Source: Candidatus Phosphoribacter baldrii (GTDB taxonomy: Bacteria; Actinomycetota; Actinomycetes; Actinomycetales; Dermatophilaceae). Taken from it: a DNA stretch of 64,000 nucleotides. Below the pieces are notes generated by a model, which saw only the letters and a program-made list of their open reading frames with translations, did not search any database and was not told the DNA's origin. The translations under genes and the position numbers were made by a program. Of this stretch, positions 50,292 through 58,750 are shown piece after piece. Numbering within the stretch: position 1 is the first letter of the stretch; every line of letters starts with the position of its first letter. The stretch is from contig JADIZV010000004.1 in assembly GCA_016704565.1 (NCBI GenBank), forward strand, positions 496,001 through 560,000, read 5' to 3'.

Positions 50292-50648
50292 CTAGTCTAC
50301 CAGCGTGGCGGCCGTGCTCCGCCGACGGCCAAGCACCCCCAGGGCGACACCCAGCGCCACCCCGGCGAGGTCGGCTGCGATGTCGGCGATCTCCCCGGCA
50401 CGAGCGGGAAGTACGAGAGACTGCACCCACTCGCTGAGCGGCGCGTGGGCGGCCAGCAGCATGACGACGGGCCAGGACCTCCGGAACGCCAGGATGGCGG
50501 CGACCACGGGCGCGGCGAACAGGACGACGTGGACCACCTTGTCGGTTCCCGTCGGTGCGGCTGGGGTGTCGATCCGCGGCCAGTAGATCGCAGCCAGATG
50601 GACCGCCAGCGTGCTGGCGAAGGCAAGGGTCAACCACCGTCTGGGCAC
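50292..50648 (-). CDS. VanZ-like membrane protein
   Basis: 118 aa with three to four hydrophobic helices. GTDKVVHVVLFAAPVVAAIL, APLSEWVQSLV and ARAGEIADIAADLAGVALGV match VanZ, with the His-Glu-Arg-Asp residues conserved. Function unknown; named from teicoplanin resistance but widespread. Confidence 0.85.
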   Translation of the reverse strand: MPRRWLTLAFASTLAVHLAAIYWPRIDTPAAPTGTDKVVHVVLFAAPVVAAILAFRRSWPVVMLLAAHAPLSEWVQSLVLPARAGEIADIAADLAGVALGVALGVLGRRRSTAATLVD

Positions 50649-50681
50649 TACACCAGGCTAGACGCCGTCGTATGGTGAGCC

Positions 50682-51356
50682 ATGACATCAGTTCCTGAGC
50701 ACCGCGGTCCGCGTCCGTCCCGCGTCGAGGTGACCGGGTCGGGCAGCGCGAGCGCGACCCCCGACGTCGTCCGCGTCGCCCTGGGGATCCGCTGTGACTC
50801 CGAAGGCGTCGCAGCCGCGCTCTCCGCCGCAGCGGCCACGGTGCGCAAGGTCAGCGCCGCCGCCCGGGCGCACGGCCTCGCCGACCGGGACATCTCCTCG
50901 ACGAGCGCATCGGTCCAGCCCCGGTGGTCCAACGAGGGCGTGGTGTCCGGCTACACGGCATACCACCAGTTGACCCTGCTCGTGCGGAAGCTGACCAACC
51001 TCAACGACCTCGTCGACGCGGTTGCGGAGGCGGCCGGCAACAGCCTGGTCATCGACGGGATCACCCTGGACCTTGCCGACCGCACACCGCTGGCCACTCA
51101 GGCGCGCGAGGCGGCGTTCGAGGACGCTCAGGCCAAGGCGAACCAGTATGCCGCCCTCGCTGGTGCGCGACTCGGTCGCGTTCTTGCGCTGGTCGAGGGA
51201 GGCGGTGAGGGCTTCGGCCCGATGCCCGCGGCGATGGACAGCCGGATGCTGATGAAGGCGTCCGGGGGTGGGCTGCCGGTCGAGGCCGGCGAGCACTCCG
51301 TCGGCGCGAGCGTCATGGTGGCCTGGGAGCTCGTCGACGCCGGTCCTGCCGACTAG
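50682..51356 (+). CDS. SIMPL-domain (DUF541) protein
   Basis: 224 aa. VEVTGSGSASATPDVVRVAL and GYTAYHQLTLLVRKLTNLND, with REAAFEDAQAKANQYAALAG, match the SIMPL/DUF541 fold. No signal peptide is visible, although many members are exported. Function unknown. Confidence 0.87.
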   Translation: MTSVPEHRGPRPSRVEVTGSGSASATPDVVRVALGIRCDSEGVAAALSAAAATVRKVSAAARAHGLADRDISSTSASVQPRWSNEGVVSGYTAYHQLTLLVRKLTNLNDLVDAVAEAAGNSLVIDGITLDLADRTPLATQAREAAFEDAQAKANQYAALAGARLGRVLALVEGGGEGFGPMPAAMDSRMLMKASGGGLPVEAGEHSVGASVMVAWELVDAGPAD

Positions 51357-51402
51357 GCACCGCTCGTGGAATAGCGCCCACGCACGAGCCGTTGGCACAC
51401 CC

Positions 51403-51813
51403 ATGGCAACGACCGAGCTGACCGCGGCGACCTTCGAGCGGACCATTCTGGACAACGACATCGTCTTCGTCGACTTCTGGGCGTCCTGGTGCGGCCCGTG
51501 CCGTCAGTTCGGGCCGGTGTTCGAGAAGACCTCACTGGCCCACCCCGACGTCGTGTTCGGCAAGGTCGACACCGAGGCCGAGCAGGCCCTCGCGGGAGCG
51601 CTCGAGATCACCTCGATCCCGACGATCATGGCCTTCCGCGAAGGCATCCTCGTCTTCGCGCAGCCCGGCGCCCTGTCCGCCCCCGTGTTCGAGGACCTCG
51701 TCGGCAAGGTCAAGGATCTGGACATGACCGAGGTCCGTCGTCAGATCGCCGAGCACGAGACCGGACACGAGTCGCAGCCCGCGCCCGCCGACGCATCGGC
51801 GGATCAGGCCTGA
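51403..51813 (+). CDS. Thioredoxin
   Basis: 136 aa from ATG 51403. VFVDFWASWCGPCRQFGPVF holds the WCGPC active site, and SIPTIMAFREG the cis-Pro. The C terminus is extended past the fold with an Ala/Glu-rich tail (HESQPAPADASADQA). Cytoplasmic disulfide reductase; could recycle the peroxiredoxin at 21861. Confidence 0.93.
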   Translation: MATTELTAATFERTILDNDIVFVDFWASWCGPCRQFGPVFEKTSLAHPDVVFGKVDTEAEQALAGALEITSIPTIMAFREGILVFAQPGALSAPVFEDLVGKVKDLDMTEVRRQIAEHETGHESQPAPADASADQA

Positions 51814-51896
51814 GGCCGGTGCCGGAACCCGGCCGTCCCGGCCGGCGTTGACGGCATACCAGGTCCACCTCTCGCACCACGGAAAGAAGCGCTCGC

Positions 51897-52325
51897 GTGC
51901 GCACCATCCTCAACATCATCTGGGTCGTCCTCGCCGGTTTCTGGCTGTGGCTGACCTACCTCGCGGCCGGTGTGCTCGCCTGCCTGCTCATCGTCACCAT
52001 CCCGTGGGGCATCGCGTCGTTCCGGATGGCCAACTACGCGTTGTGGCCGTTCGGGCGGACCATCGTCGACAAGCCCGGCGCCGGCCCGGCCTCGACCATC
52101 GGCAACGTCGTGTGGATCCTGCTGTTCGGGTGGTGGCTGGCGCTCGGCCACCTGACGACGGCCCTGGCGCAGGCCGTGACGATCATCGGTATCCCGCTGG
52201 CACTGGCCAACCTCAAGCTCATCCCCGTGTCGCTCGTGCCGATGGGCAAGGACATCGTCCCCGTCGACGCCATCGGCAAGCCCACGCCGTGGGGACCCGG
52301 ACCGGCTCGGTCGATCAGCGTCTGA
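51897..52325 (+). CDS. YccF-domain inner-membrane protein
   Basis: 142 aa, GTG start. Two YccF repeats: LNIIWVVLAGFWLWLTYLAA with IPWGIASFRMANYALWPFGR, and IGNVVWILLFGWWLALGHLT with IPLALANLKLIPVSLVPMGK. About four helices. Function unknown. A strong terminator follows. Confidence 0.9.
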   Translation: MRTILNIIWVVLAGFWLWLTYLAAGVLACLLIVTIPWGIASFRMANYALWPFGRTIVDKPGAGPASTIGNVVWILLFGWWLALGHLTTALAQAVTIIGIPLALANLKLIPVSLVPMGKDIVPVDAIGKPTPWGPGPARSISV

Positions 52326-52356
52326 GGCGCGACCGGCCACCGCGTCGACAGAACAC

Positions 52357-52397
52357 GCGAAAGGCGCCCACCCGGCATACGGGAGGGCGCCTTTCGC
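52357..52397. terminator. Bidirectional terminator between the YccF gene and ssrA
   Basis: Perfect 12-bp stem gcgaaaggcgcc (52357-52368) with ggcgcctttcgc (52386-52397); the loop adds cccg/cggg pairing around gcata, so a GTATGCCG word (reverse) forms its tip. Convergent to ssrA 42 bp away. Confidence 0.85.
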
Positions 52398-52438
52398 GCT
52401 GCGGTGCATGACGTGTCCACGTCAGCCGACCTGAGGCT

Positions 52439-52831
52439 TGGTGGAGGTGGCGGGAATCGAACCCGCGTCCGATGACGTGATCCCAGGACTTCTCCGGGCG
52501 CAGTGCGCTAAGGACCGCTTGCGACAGCGAGCAATCCGGCGTTTCTCGGCCCCAGGGCTCGCGCGCACACGTTCCCTGACAGGCCCAGTCGAGTTGATGT
52601 CCCGCGACGCCCCCCGACATGACGGCGCGGTGAGTTTCCTAGCTGACGCCAGGCACTGAGTCGGAAACTACCTCAGGCTGACGGACTTCGAGGCTCGCTC
52701 AGGCGGCGAGGGCGAAGTCGGTGCGCTTTGCGTTGGCACCTATTGGTTTGCACGGATCGTTAACGAGCTAACCGTGCGTCCTCGGCCCGCTTCTCCTGGC
52801 ACGACGACCACCGTCGAAACCGATCACCCCC
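52439..52831 (-). ncRNA. ssrA: Transfer-messenger RNA
   Basis: 393 nt. 5' GGGGGTG pairs with CACCTCC; T arm GGGTTCGATTCCC; discriminator A and encoded CCA (52439-52441). The 5' GGTTTCGACGG is the conserved tRNA-like start. The tag frame at 52737-52699 reads ANAKRTDFALAA and stop, the usual actinobacterial proteolysis tag. It rescues stalled ribosomes with the SmpB encoded at 58207. A TTGACA on the minus strand at 52872-52877 may be the -35 box; no clear -10 seen. Confidence 0.95.
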
Positions 52832-52939
52832 ATGGATGGTGCAATGGGGTGTCCACGTCACGCTGTGCAGTTGTCAAGAGCCTTCAGTATGCCGTGCAAC
52901 GGCTACCCGGGTCGACTCCATTCCCGCGGGGCACGGGGC

Positions 52940-54478
52940 TCAGACGTCGGACGGGGCGCGGCGGCCCCTCGCGAGGTCCTTGTCGCGGATGAGGTCGCGG
53001 TCGTGACCGGTGGTGATCCACACGAGCGCCAAGGCCGCCGTGACGCCCACCGCAATGGCCGAACTGCGCCAGGAGGCGTCGACGACGGAGTACATCGCCA
53101 GCCCGCAGGTGGCCCAGACGACGATCCGTCGCTGTCGCTGGCCGGCCTCGGTCATGGCGAACAGCAGCCCGCCCCAGAGGATGTACCACGGGTGGACGAC
53201 GGGCCCGGCGAACACCAGCACGAGCAGCATCCAGCCCAGGGTGCGGACCGGGTGGCGAGCCTTGAACTTGACGATGAGCCAGGCGACGATGAGCAGCCCC
53301 ACCACCTGACCGATCCGTTGGGCCACGGGAACGATGAGGTCCGCGTCGGGGATCAGCCCGAGGTGCACCAATGCCCAGTCGACGCCCTGGGCGATCGTGG
53401 TCACCGGCGAGAGGAAGCTGCGCACCGCGTTGGGGACCCCCAGGGCGGTGATCCAGCCGAAGCCCAGCCCGGTGAGCAGCCCGATCGCGACGAACGTGGC
53501 GAGGAAGACGCCGACGACGCCGACGGCATACCGGGCGACGGTGGCGTTGCTCGGCTGCTGGCGCCACCCGCCGACATGCCAGGCGTGCAGTGCCGCGACG
53601 GCGAGGATCGCTACAGCCGCGGGTTGTTTGACCGACGCGGCCGCGGCGATGATGACCGCGGCCGGCGCCCAGTGGGTCTTCGCGGCCACCCACAGACCCC
53701 ACACCATGAGGCCGATCATCAGCGCGTCGTTGTGGGCTCCGCCGACCAGGTGGAGCAGGACGAGGGGGTTGAGCACGGCCAACCAGATCGTGGTCTCGCG
53801 GTCGTAGCCGATCCGCCGGGCCAACCGAGGCAGATAGACCGCGAGGAGCAGCACCCCCACGAAGGCCGGGATGCGCACGAGCAACGCCGAGGCATAGGGC
53901 TGGTGTCCGGTGACCACGACCAGCAGGTGCTGCAGTTGCAGGGACAGCGGCCCGTAGGGCGCCGGAGTGTCCCGCCACATCTGGTCCACCTGGCTGGTGA
54001 ACGCGTCCCCGAGCACGCCGGGCCCGTCCTTGTAGGGGTCGAAGCCGCGGCTGACCAGCTCGCCTTGCGCGGCATACGAGAACGCGTCGAAGGACAGCAA
54101 CGGGGGCGCGAGGAGCAGCGGCAGCGACCACCACCAAACCGTGCCGCGGGTGAGCGGGCGGTGGCCCTTGGAGGGGCGTAGCCGCAGCCAGGCGTCCAGG
54201 AGGATGACCACCCCGATGAGCATGGCGCCGGTGGCGAGGATCCGACCGGTGAGGGTCGTCTGCAGCAGGCCGATACCCGGCAGGTCCCGCCAGAAATTGG
54301 CGTTGGGCATCGTGGACGGACCGTAGGCCCCGATGAGGATGAGCAGGCTGCCGAGCGTCCCCCATCGGGTGACCCCGTCACCCCAGGCATAACCGATGTC
54401 GTCCCACTCGCGCCGGATACGACCCACCCAGCCCGCGGGCGCGGTGTGGGTGCGGTCCTGACCCGGGGAGGAGGTCAT
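52940..54478 (-). CDS. mptB: Polyprenol-phosphomannose-dependent alpha-1,6-mannosyltransferase (MptB-like)
   Basis: 512 aa with about twelve or thirteen membrane helices. LSFDAFSYAAQGELVSRGFD with PYKDGPG carries the Asp-Glu region of GT-C mannosyltransferases; APYGPLSLQLQHLL and LNPLVLLHLVGGAHNDALMI are typical of the MptB group. It elongates the mannan core of lipomannan/lipoglycans at the membrane. Start at ATG 54478, with the neighbouring MFS gene on the same strand. Confidence 0.85.
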   Translation of the reverse strand: MTSSPGQDRTHTAPAGWVGRIRREWDDIGYAWGDGVTRWGTLGSLLILIGAYGPSTMPNANFWRDLPGIGLLQTTLTGRILATGAMLIGVVILLDAWLRLRPSKGHRPLTRGTVWWWSLPLLLAPPLLSFDAFSYAAQGELVSRGFDPYKDGPGVLGDAFTSQVDQMWRDTPAPYGPLSLQLQHLLVVVTGHQPYASALLVRIPAFVGVLLLAVYLPRLARRIGYDRETTIWLAVLNPLVLLHLVGGAHNDALMIGLMVWGLWVAAKTHWAPAAVIIAAAASVKQPAAVAILAVAALHAWHVGGWRQQPSNATVARYAVGVVGVFLATFVAIGLLTGLGFGWITALGVPNAVRSFLSPVTTIAQGVDWALVHLGLIPDADLIVPVAQRIGQVVGLLIVAWLIVKFKARHPVRTLGWMLLVLVFAGPVVHPWYILWGGLLFAMTEAGQRQRRIVVWATCGLAMYSVVDASWRSSAIAVGVTAALALVWITTGHDRDLIRDKDLARGRRAPSDV

Positions 54479-54520
54479 CGCGCTCCACTCGTCGTGGCGG
54501 TCAGTGTGGGTGCCTCCACC

Positions 54521-55774
54521 TTAGTCGGCGGACCGGATCGACGAGGTATGCCGCCCCACCGCGGCTGCCGTCGCCACGACCCCGACAGCCAGGACGGCCG
54601 CGGCTGCGTTGAGCGCCGAGTAGCCAGGCCCCCCGACGATCACTCCGGCAGCGGCGCCCCCGACCGCGGCGGTGAGGCTGGTGAGCAGGTCGGTGACGCC
54701 CTGGATCGCCGGCCGGGTGTGCGGGGTGGAAGCAGCCGTGACGAGGGTGGAACACGCAATGGTGCCCAGCGACCACCCGACGCCGAGGAGGAACAGACCC
54801 AGACCGAGGGTCCAGGAGGCGCCCGCGTGGGAGGTGCCGGACAGCAGGAGTGAGGTGAGCAGGACGACGGCGCCGAGGCCGAGGATCGGAGCACTCCCCC
54901 ATCGGTCGACGGCCATTCCGACCAGGGGCGAGAAGACGTACATGCCGAGGATGTGGATGCTGATGACCAGCCCGATGATCTCCAGCGCGGCATGACCGTG
55001 GTCCATGTGGATCGGGGTCATCACCATGACCGACACCATGACCGCGTGGCTGAGCGCCATGCCGAGGGCGGCCAAGCGCAGGAGCCGGTTCTCCCGCAAC
55101 AACGCCCAGCCGGACGCCCTCGTTGTGGGGGCCTGGCCTCCCGGGGTCTCCTTGAGGTGCTCGGCGCGAGCCACGATGAGCGGGTCGGGCCGCAGGCGCA
55201 CGAGCATGACCGCCAAGGCCGCCAGCATCCCGACGCCGGAGAACAGATACGCACCGGTGAGGGGCGGCAGCCCGACCATGGCGGCCACTGCCTTGCCCGG
55301 GCCGGACAGGTTCGGTCCGAGAACCGACCCGACCGTGGTCGCCCACACGACGAGGGAGAGGTCCCTGCCGCGGTGGGCCGGGAGCGAGAGGTCGGTTGCG
55401 GCATACCGGCTCTGGTTGTTGGCCGCGGTGGTCGCGCCGAGGAACATCGCGCCCACGAGGAGCACCGGGAAGATCCGCAGGACGCCCGCGAGGATGGACA
55501 GCGCGGTCCCGAGGATGCCGAGGGCATATCCCAGGGACAGCCCGATCCGGCGACCGTGGTCGTCCATGACCCGCGCGAGCAGCAGGGTGACCAGTGCTGT
55601 CCCCAAGACGGCCGCCGTCTGCGCCAGGCCCGCGAGCGACTCGACCCCGGACACGTCCTTGGCGAGCATGGCGTTCACCGAGATCGCCGCCCCGACGCCG
55701 AGGCCGCCGAGCACCTGGGTCGACACGAGGGTGGCAAGGGTACGCCGCTGCACCTCGACAAGGGCGGTCGGCAT
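54521..55774 (-). CDS. Major facilitator superfamily transporter
   Basis: 417 aa from ATG 55774, twelve predicted helices. The loop 2-3 motif LARVMDDHGRRIGLSLGYAL is the MFS signature. YAATDLSLPAHRGRDLSLVV follows helix 5. Substrate unknown; similar to drug/sugar efflux proteins. Confidence 0.87.
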   Translation of the reverse strand: MPTALVEVQRRTLATLVSTQVLGGLGVGAAISVNAMLAKDVSGVESLAGLAQTAAVLGTALVTLLLARVMDDHGRRIGLSLGYALGILGTALSILAGVLRIFPVLLVGAMFLGATTAANNQSRYAATDLSLPAHRGRDLSLVVWATTVGSVLGPNLSGPGKAVAAMVGLPPLTGAYLFSGVGMLAALAVMLVRLRPDPLIVARAEHLKETPGGQAPTTRASGWALLRENRLLRLAALGMALSHAVMVSVMVMTPIHMDHGHAALEIIGLVISIHILGMYVFSPLVGMAVDRWGSAPILGLGAVVLLTSLLLSGTSHAGASWTLGLGLFLLGVGWSLGTIACSTLVTAASTPHTRPAIQGVTDLLTSLTAAVGGAAAGVIVGGPGYSALNAAAAVLAVGVVATAAAVGRHTSSIRSAD

Positions 55775-55842
55775 GGTGATCACCGGCCGAGTCTGCCAGG
55801 CGGAACCGACGCACGGCTCTCGTGTCCACCGGTGACGCTGCC

Positions 55843-56031
55843 CCGAATTCCTCACACCCACCGACGACTTCGGGCCACAGCCTGCCGACTGCGCCCGACT
55901 TCCTCACACCCGCCGACAACTTCGGGCCACAGCCTGCCGACTGCGCCCGACTTCCTCACACCCACCGACGACTTCTCGCCCGGGTATGCCGTGACGCCGC
56001 GAATTCCCCACACCCGCCGACGTTTTCGCCG
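55843..56031. repeat. Four imperfect 52-bp intergenic tandem repeats
   Basis: Units start near 55843, 55895, 55947 and 55998 with ccgacttcctcacacccacc or a variant (ccgaattcctcacaccc). Copies 1 and 2 share cgggccacagcctgccgact; copy 3 diverges into a GTATGCCG word and copy 4 is partial. The 267-bp gap 55775-56041 holds little else apart from the promoter of the MFS gene. Confidence 0.85.
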
Positions 56032-56041
56032 GCAGCGACCA

Positions 56042-58210
56042 TCACCACGAGCCCGACGACGACCCGCCCACACCACCGCCGGAGAACGACCCGCCCGAAC
56101 TGCCGAACCCGGAGCCACCAGAGGACCCCGGCGTGGACTGGAAGGTCCCGCTGGCTGTCGTCGAGAACGAGTCGACCCCGTCGACGATGCTGCCGAAGTC
56201 GGGGAAGAGCGTGCCGTGGTAGATGTACCAGTCGGGCATGACGACGACCTGGCCGGCGGCCGCAGCGGCCGCCGCGACCTCCTGGAAGGTCTTGGCCCAC
56301 CGCTCGGCCACCCCGAAGACGATCGCGAACGGCAGGTACCTCGAGAAGATCTCCTGCGCCTCCTCCCACCGGATCTGGTTCGCCTCAGCCGTCACGAGGT
56401 ATTGCCGGAAGCCCAGCGACTGCGCCAGCACCGCTGAACCGGCCGCGGTCTTGGCCGCCATCCGCGCGCCGAACAGCTGGATGACAAAGCCGGCCAACAA
56501 CAGCCCGGCGCCCAGGATCCACCCGGACGGGATCGGCAGCGACACCCCACTCGTCACGTCGATCCCCCGCGAGATCGACCCGTAGGCGAACAGCGTGACC
56601 AAACCCGCCCCCATGACGAAGAACCCGAACCCCCGCCAGGCCATCCGCTGACTCTGTGGTGACTTGCGGAACCACCCGCGCGACAGCACCTCGTCGTACA
56701 TGAGGTCCTTGGTCGCCGACAACGTCCCCGCGAAGTGGTTCTTCAGGTCGGACAGGAGCACCGGGCTGCCCTGCTCAAACAACCCCCGCAACACGTTCTC
56801 CTCATAGGGCCGCAGCACCTCACCGTCCCGCGGAGGCAGCTCGGTGAGCCGCCAGTCGGTGCGGGCGAACATCCCGCCGCCTTCGACCTCCTCGATCCGC
56901 AGGAAGCCACGCACGGCCAGATCGATGACGGTCGCCGACACGTCCAAGGTGTCCGCGGATTCGTCGATGACCGTCCCCACCAAGCCCGGCTGCACTCCCG
57001 GAGGGGGGTTGAACTGCACGGCGACTGTGGGAGTCCGTCCCCGTCGCGTCGGCGCACCCCCGCCGGCCGGTATGCCGCCCGCGCCGGTTGCGCCCGCGCC
57101 GGTTGCGCCCGCGCCGAACGTCCCGCCCGCCCCCATCGACCCCGCCGGCCGACCGTCAACCGGGCCCCCCGCGAGAGGGCCAGGGGTCAGCCCAGGCGTG
57201 AGACCGGCATACCACTCGTCGCGTCCGCGAGTGGCGACCAAGGTGCCCATCGCGATGAGGGCGATGATCGGGGCGAGCAGGCCGCCTGCGACGGACGCGA
57301 GCGAGGCCACTCGCGCGACCCCTTCATCCAGCCCGGAGCCGGGCGCGCTTGCCGTGCCCGTGCGGATGTCGGGAGCGATGAGCCCGAACGCGGAGAGCGG
57401 ATAGCGCGTCGCGATGGTGAGGTTCTCCCGTGCCGCGAGCCCACTCACGGCGAAGTTCGCCGTCGCGCCCCCGGTCGCCGAGTCGCACGCCGCGCCCACG
57501 CCACGGGTGCAGCGCACGTCCGTGGTCGGCGCCGGCGCCGTGACCGAGACGGTCACCCGGTCCTTGGGCACCGTGTCGTCCTTGATGACGTTGTAGTAGA
57601 ACTCCGCCGTCTGGCTGTCGGTGAACGGGTTGAGGACGTTGGCCAAGTGGTAGCGCACGATGTAGGTCTGGGTGCCGCTCACCGTCACCGACGGCGAGCC
57701 GACCCGGATCGTCACGTCGGCCCCGTTGTCGACCAGCTGCACCGTCGAGTTGGCGCCCGTCGGGCTGCTGACCGTGACGCCACTGAGGCTGAGATAGCGG
57801 TAGACGTCGGGCCGTCCGTCGACGCCCTGGCGGACCGTGATGGTCCGGAAGATCCCCCGTCGGGTGCCCCCGGAGGTGTCGAACGCGTAGCGGATCGTCT
57901 CGGTCACCGTGATCCCGCCGTCCTTGTCGACGACGAACGCCGAGTCGAACGCCGGCATCCGGTCGGCGCCGACCAGCCCGGCCATCGCGAGGCCGGCGGC
58001 CGAGCCGTCGGTCCACGGGGCCACCATCGGCCCCGCCGTGGTCACCATCCCCGTCCTGTATGCCGTCCGCGCACCGTCCGCGATCGCCGCACCGTGTGCG
58101 GTGGGTGCGGCGAGCATGCCGACGGTCGAGGTCACCGCGGCGGCAAGCAGGGCCAGCGCAGCGGCATACCGCCGAGGGCGACCACGGCGAGACCACGGTG
58201 ACCGGTTCAC
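56042..58210 (-). CDS. DUF2207 membrane protein
   Basis: 722 aa. Signal peptide (RYAAALALLAAAVTSTVGML), extracellular domain with VVDKDGGITVTETIRYAFDT and SGGTRRGIFRTI (DUF2207), a membrane helix (SVAGGLLAPIIALIAMGTLV), a Gly/Ala-rich linker with GATGAGATGAGG, a second cytoplasmic domain and two more helices, ending in a Gly/Ser-rich tail (GGSFSGGGVGGSSSGSW). Function unknown. Start GTG 58210 overlaps the smpB stop. Confidence 0.87.
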   Translation of the reverse strand: MNRSPWSRRGRPRRYAAALALLAAAVTSTVGMLAAPTAHGAAIADGARTAYRTGMVTTAGPMVAPWTDGSAAGLAMAGLVGADRMPAFDSAFVVDKDGGITVTETIRYAFDTSGGTRRGIFRTITVRQGVDGRPDVYRYLSLSGVTVSSPTGANSTVQLVDNGADVTIRVGSPSVTVSGTQTYIVRYHLANVLNPFTDSQTAEFYYNVIKDDTVPKDRVTVSVTAPAPTTDVRCTRGVGAACDSATGGATANFAVSGLAARENLTIATRYPLSAFGLIAPDIRTGTASAPGSGLDEGVARVASLASVAGGLLAPIIALIAMGTLVATRGRDEWYAGLTPGLTPGPLAGGPVDGRPAGSMGAGGTFGAGATGAGATGAGGIPAGGGAPTRRGRTPTVAVQFNPPPGVQPGLVGTVIDESADTLDVSATVIDLAVRGFLRIEEVEGGGMFARTDWRLTELPPRDGEVLRPYEENVLRGLFEQGSPVLLSDLKNHFAGTLSATKDLMYDEVLSRGWFRKSPQSQRMAWRGFGFFVMGAGLVTLFAYGSISRGIDVTSGVSLPIPSGWILGAGLLLAGFVIQLFGARMAAKTAAGSAVLAQSLGFRQYLVTAEANQIRWEEAQEIFSRYLPFAIVFGVAERWAKTFQEVAAAAAAAGQVVVMPDWYIYHGTLFPDFGSIVDGVDSFSTTASGTFQSTPGSSGGSGFGSSGGSFSGGGVGGSSSGSW

Positions 58211-58677
58211 CGCTCGCTCCGGGAGTACATCGCGCGGTCGGCCTCACGCTTGTCCTGGCGTTCTCGCAGGGTCTGGCGTTTGTCGTACTCGCGCTTCCCG
58301 GTGGCCAGGGCGATCTCGACCTTGGCCCGGCCGTCCTTGAAATAGACGGCGAGCGGCACGATGGTGCGGCCCTTCTCGCGGCTCTTCGAGGCGATCTTGG
58401 TCAGTTCCTCGCGGTGCAGGAGGAGCTTGCGGCGGCGGCGGGGCGCGTGGTTGGTCCAGGTGCCCTGGCTGTATTCGGGGATGTGGACGCCCTCGAGCCA
58501 CAGCTCGTCTCCACTGAACTGCGCGAACCCGTCGATGAGGGAGCACCTCCCGGCCCGCAGCGCCTTGACCTCGGTGCCCATGAGGGAGATGCCCGCCTCG
58601 AAGGTGTCCTCGATGTGGTAGTCGTGGCGCGCCTTGCGGTTGCTCGCGACGACCTTCCGGCCGCGTTCCTTGACCAC
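58207..58677 (-). CDS. smpB: tmRNA-binding protein SmpB
   Basis: 156 aa. VVASNRKARHDYHIEDTFEA, GISLMGTEVKALRAGRCSL and TKIASKSREKGRTIVPLAVY are SmpB signatures. The C-terminal tail KREADRAMYSRSER is the basic helix that enters the mRNA channel. It works with the ssrA RNA encoded 5 kb away on the same strand. Confidence 0.96.
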   Translation of the reverse strand: MVKERGRKVVASNRKARHDYHIEDTFEAGISLMGTEVKALRAGRCSLIDGFAQFSGDELWLEGVHIPEYSQGTWTNHAPRRRRKLLLHREELTKIASKSREKGRTIVPLAVYFKDGRAKVEIALATGKREYDKRQTLRERQDKREADRAMYSRSER

Positions 58678-58750
58678 GTGCGTGCTTCCTCCCTGTGACC
58701 CTGCCCGGGAGGGTCCACGCTACCTGGTCAGCCTGGATGCACCGGGGTGG

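Noticed and set aside
52738..52740. An upstream ANQ-type resume codon for the tmRNA tag
   Set aside because: That frame meets TAG after three codons (gca aac caa tag). The frame coding ANAKRTDFALAA matches known actinobacterial tags.
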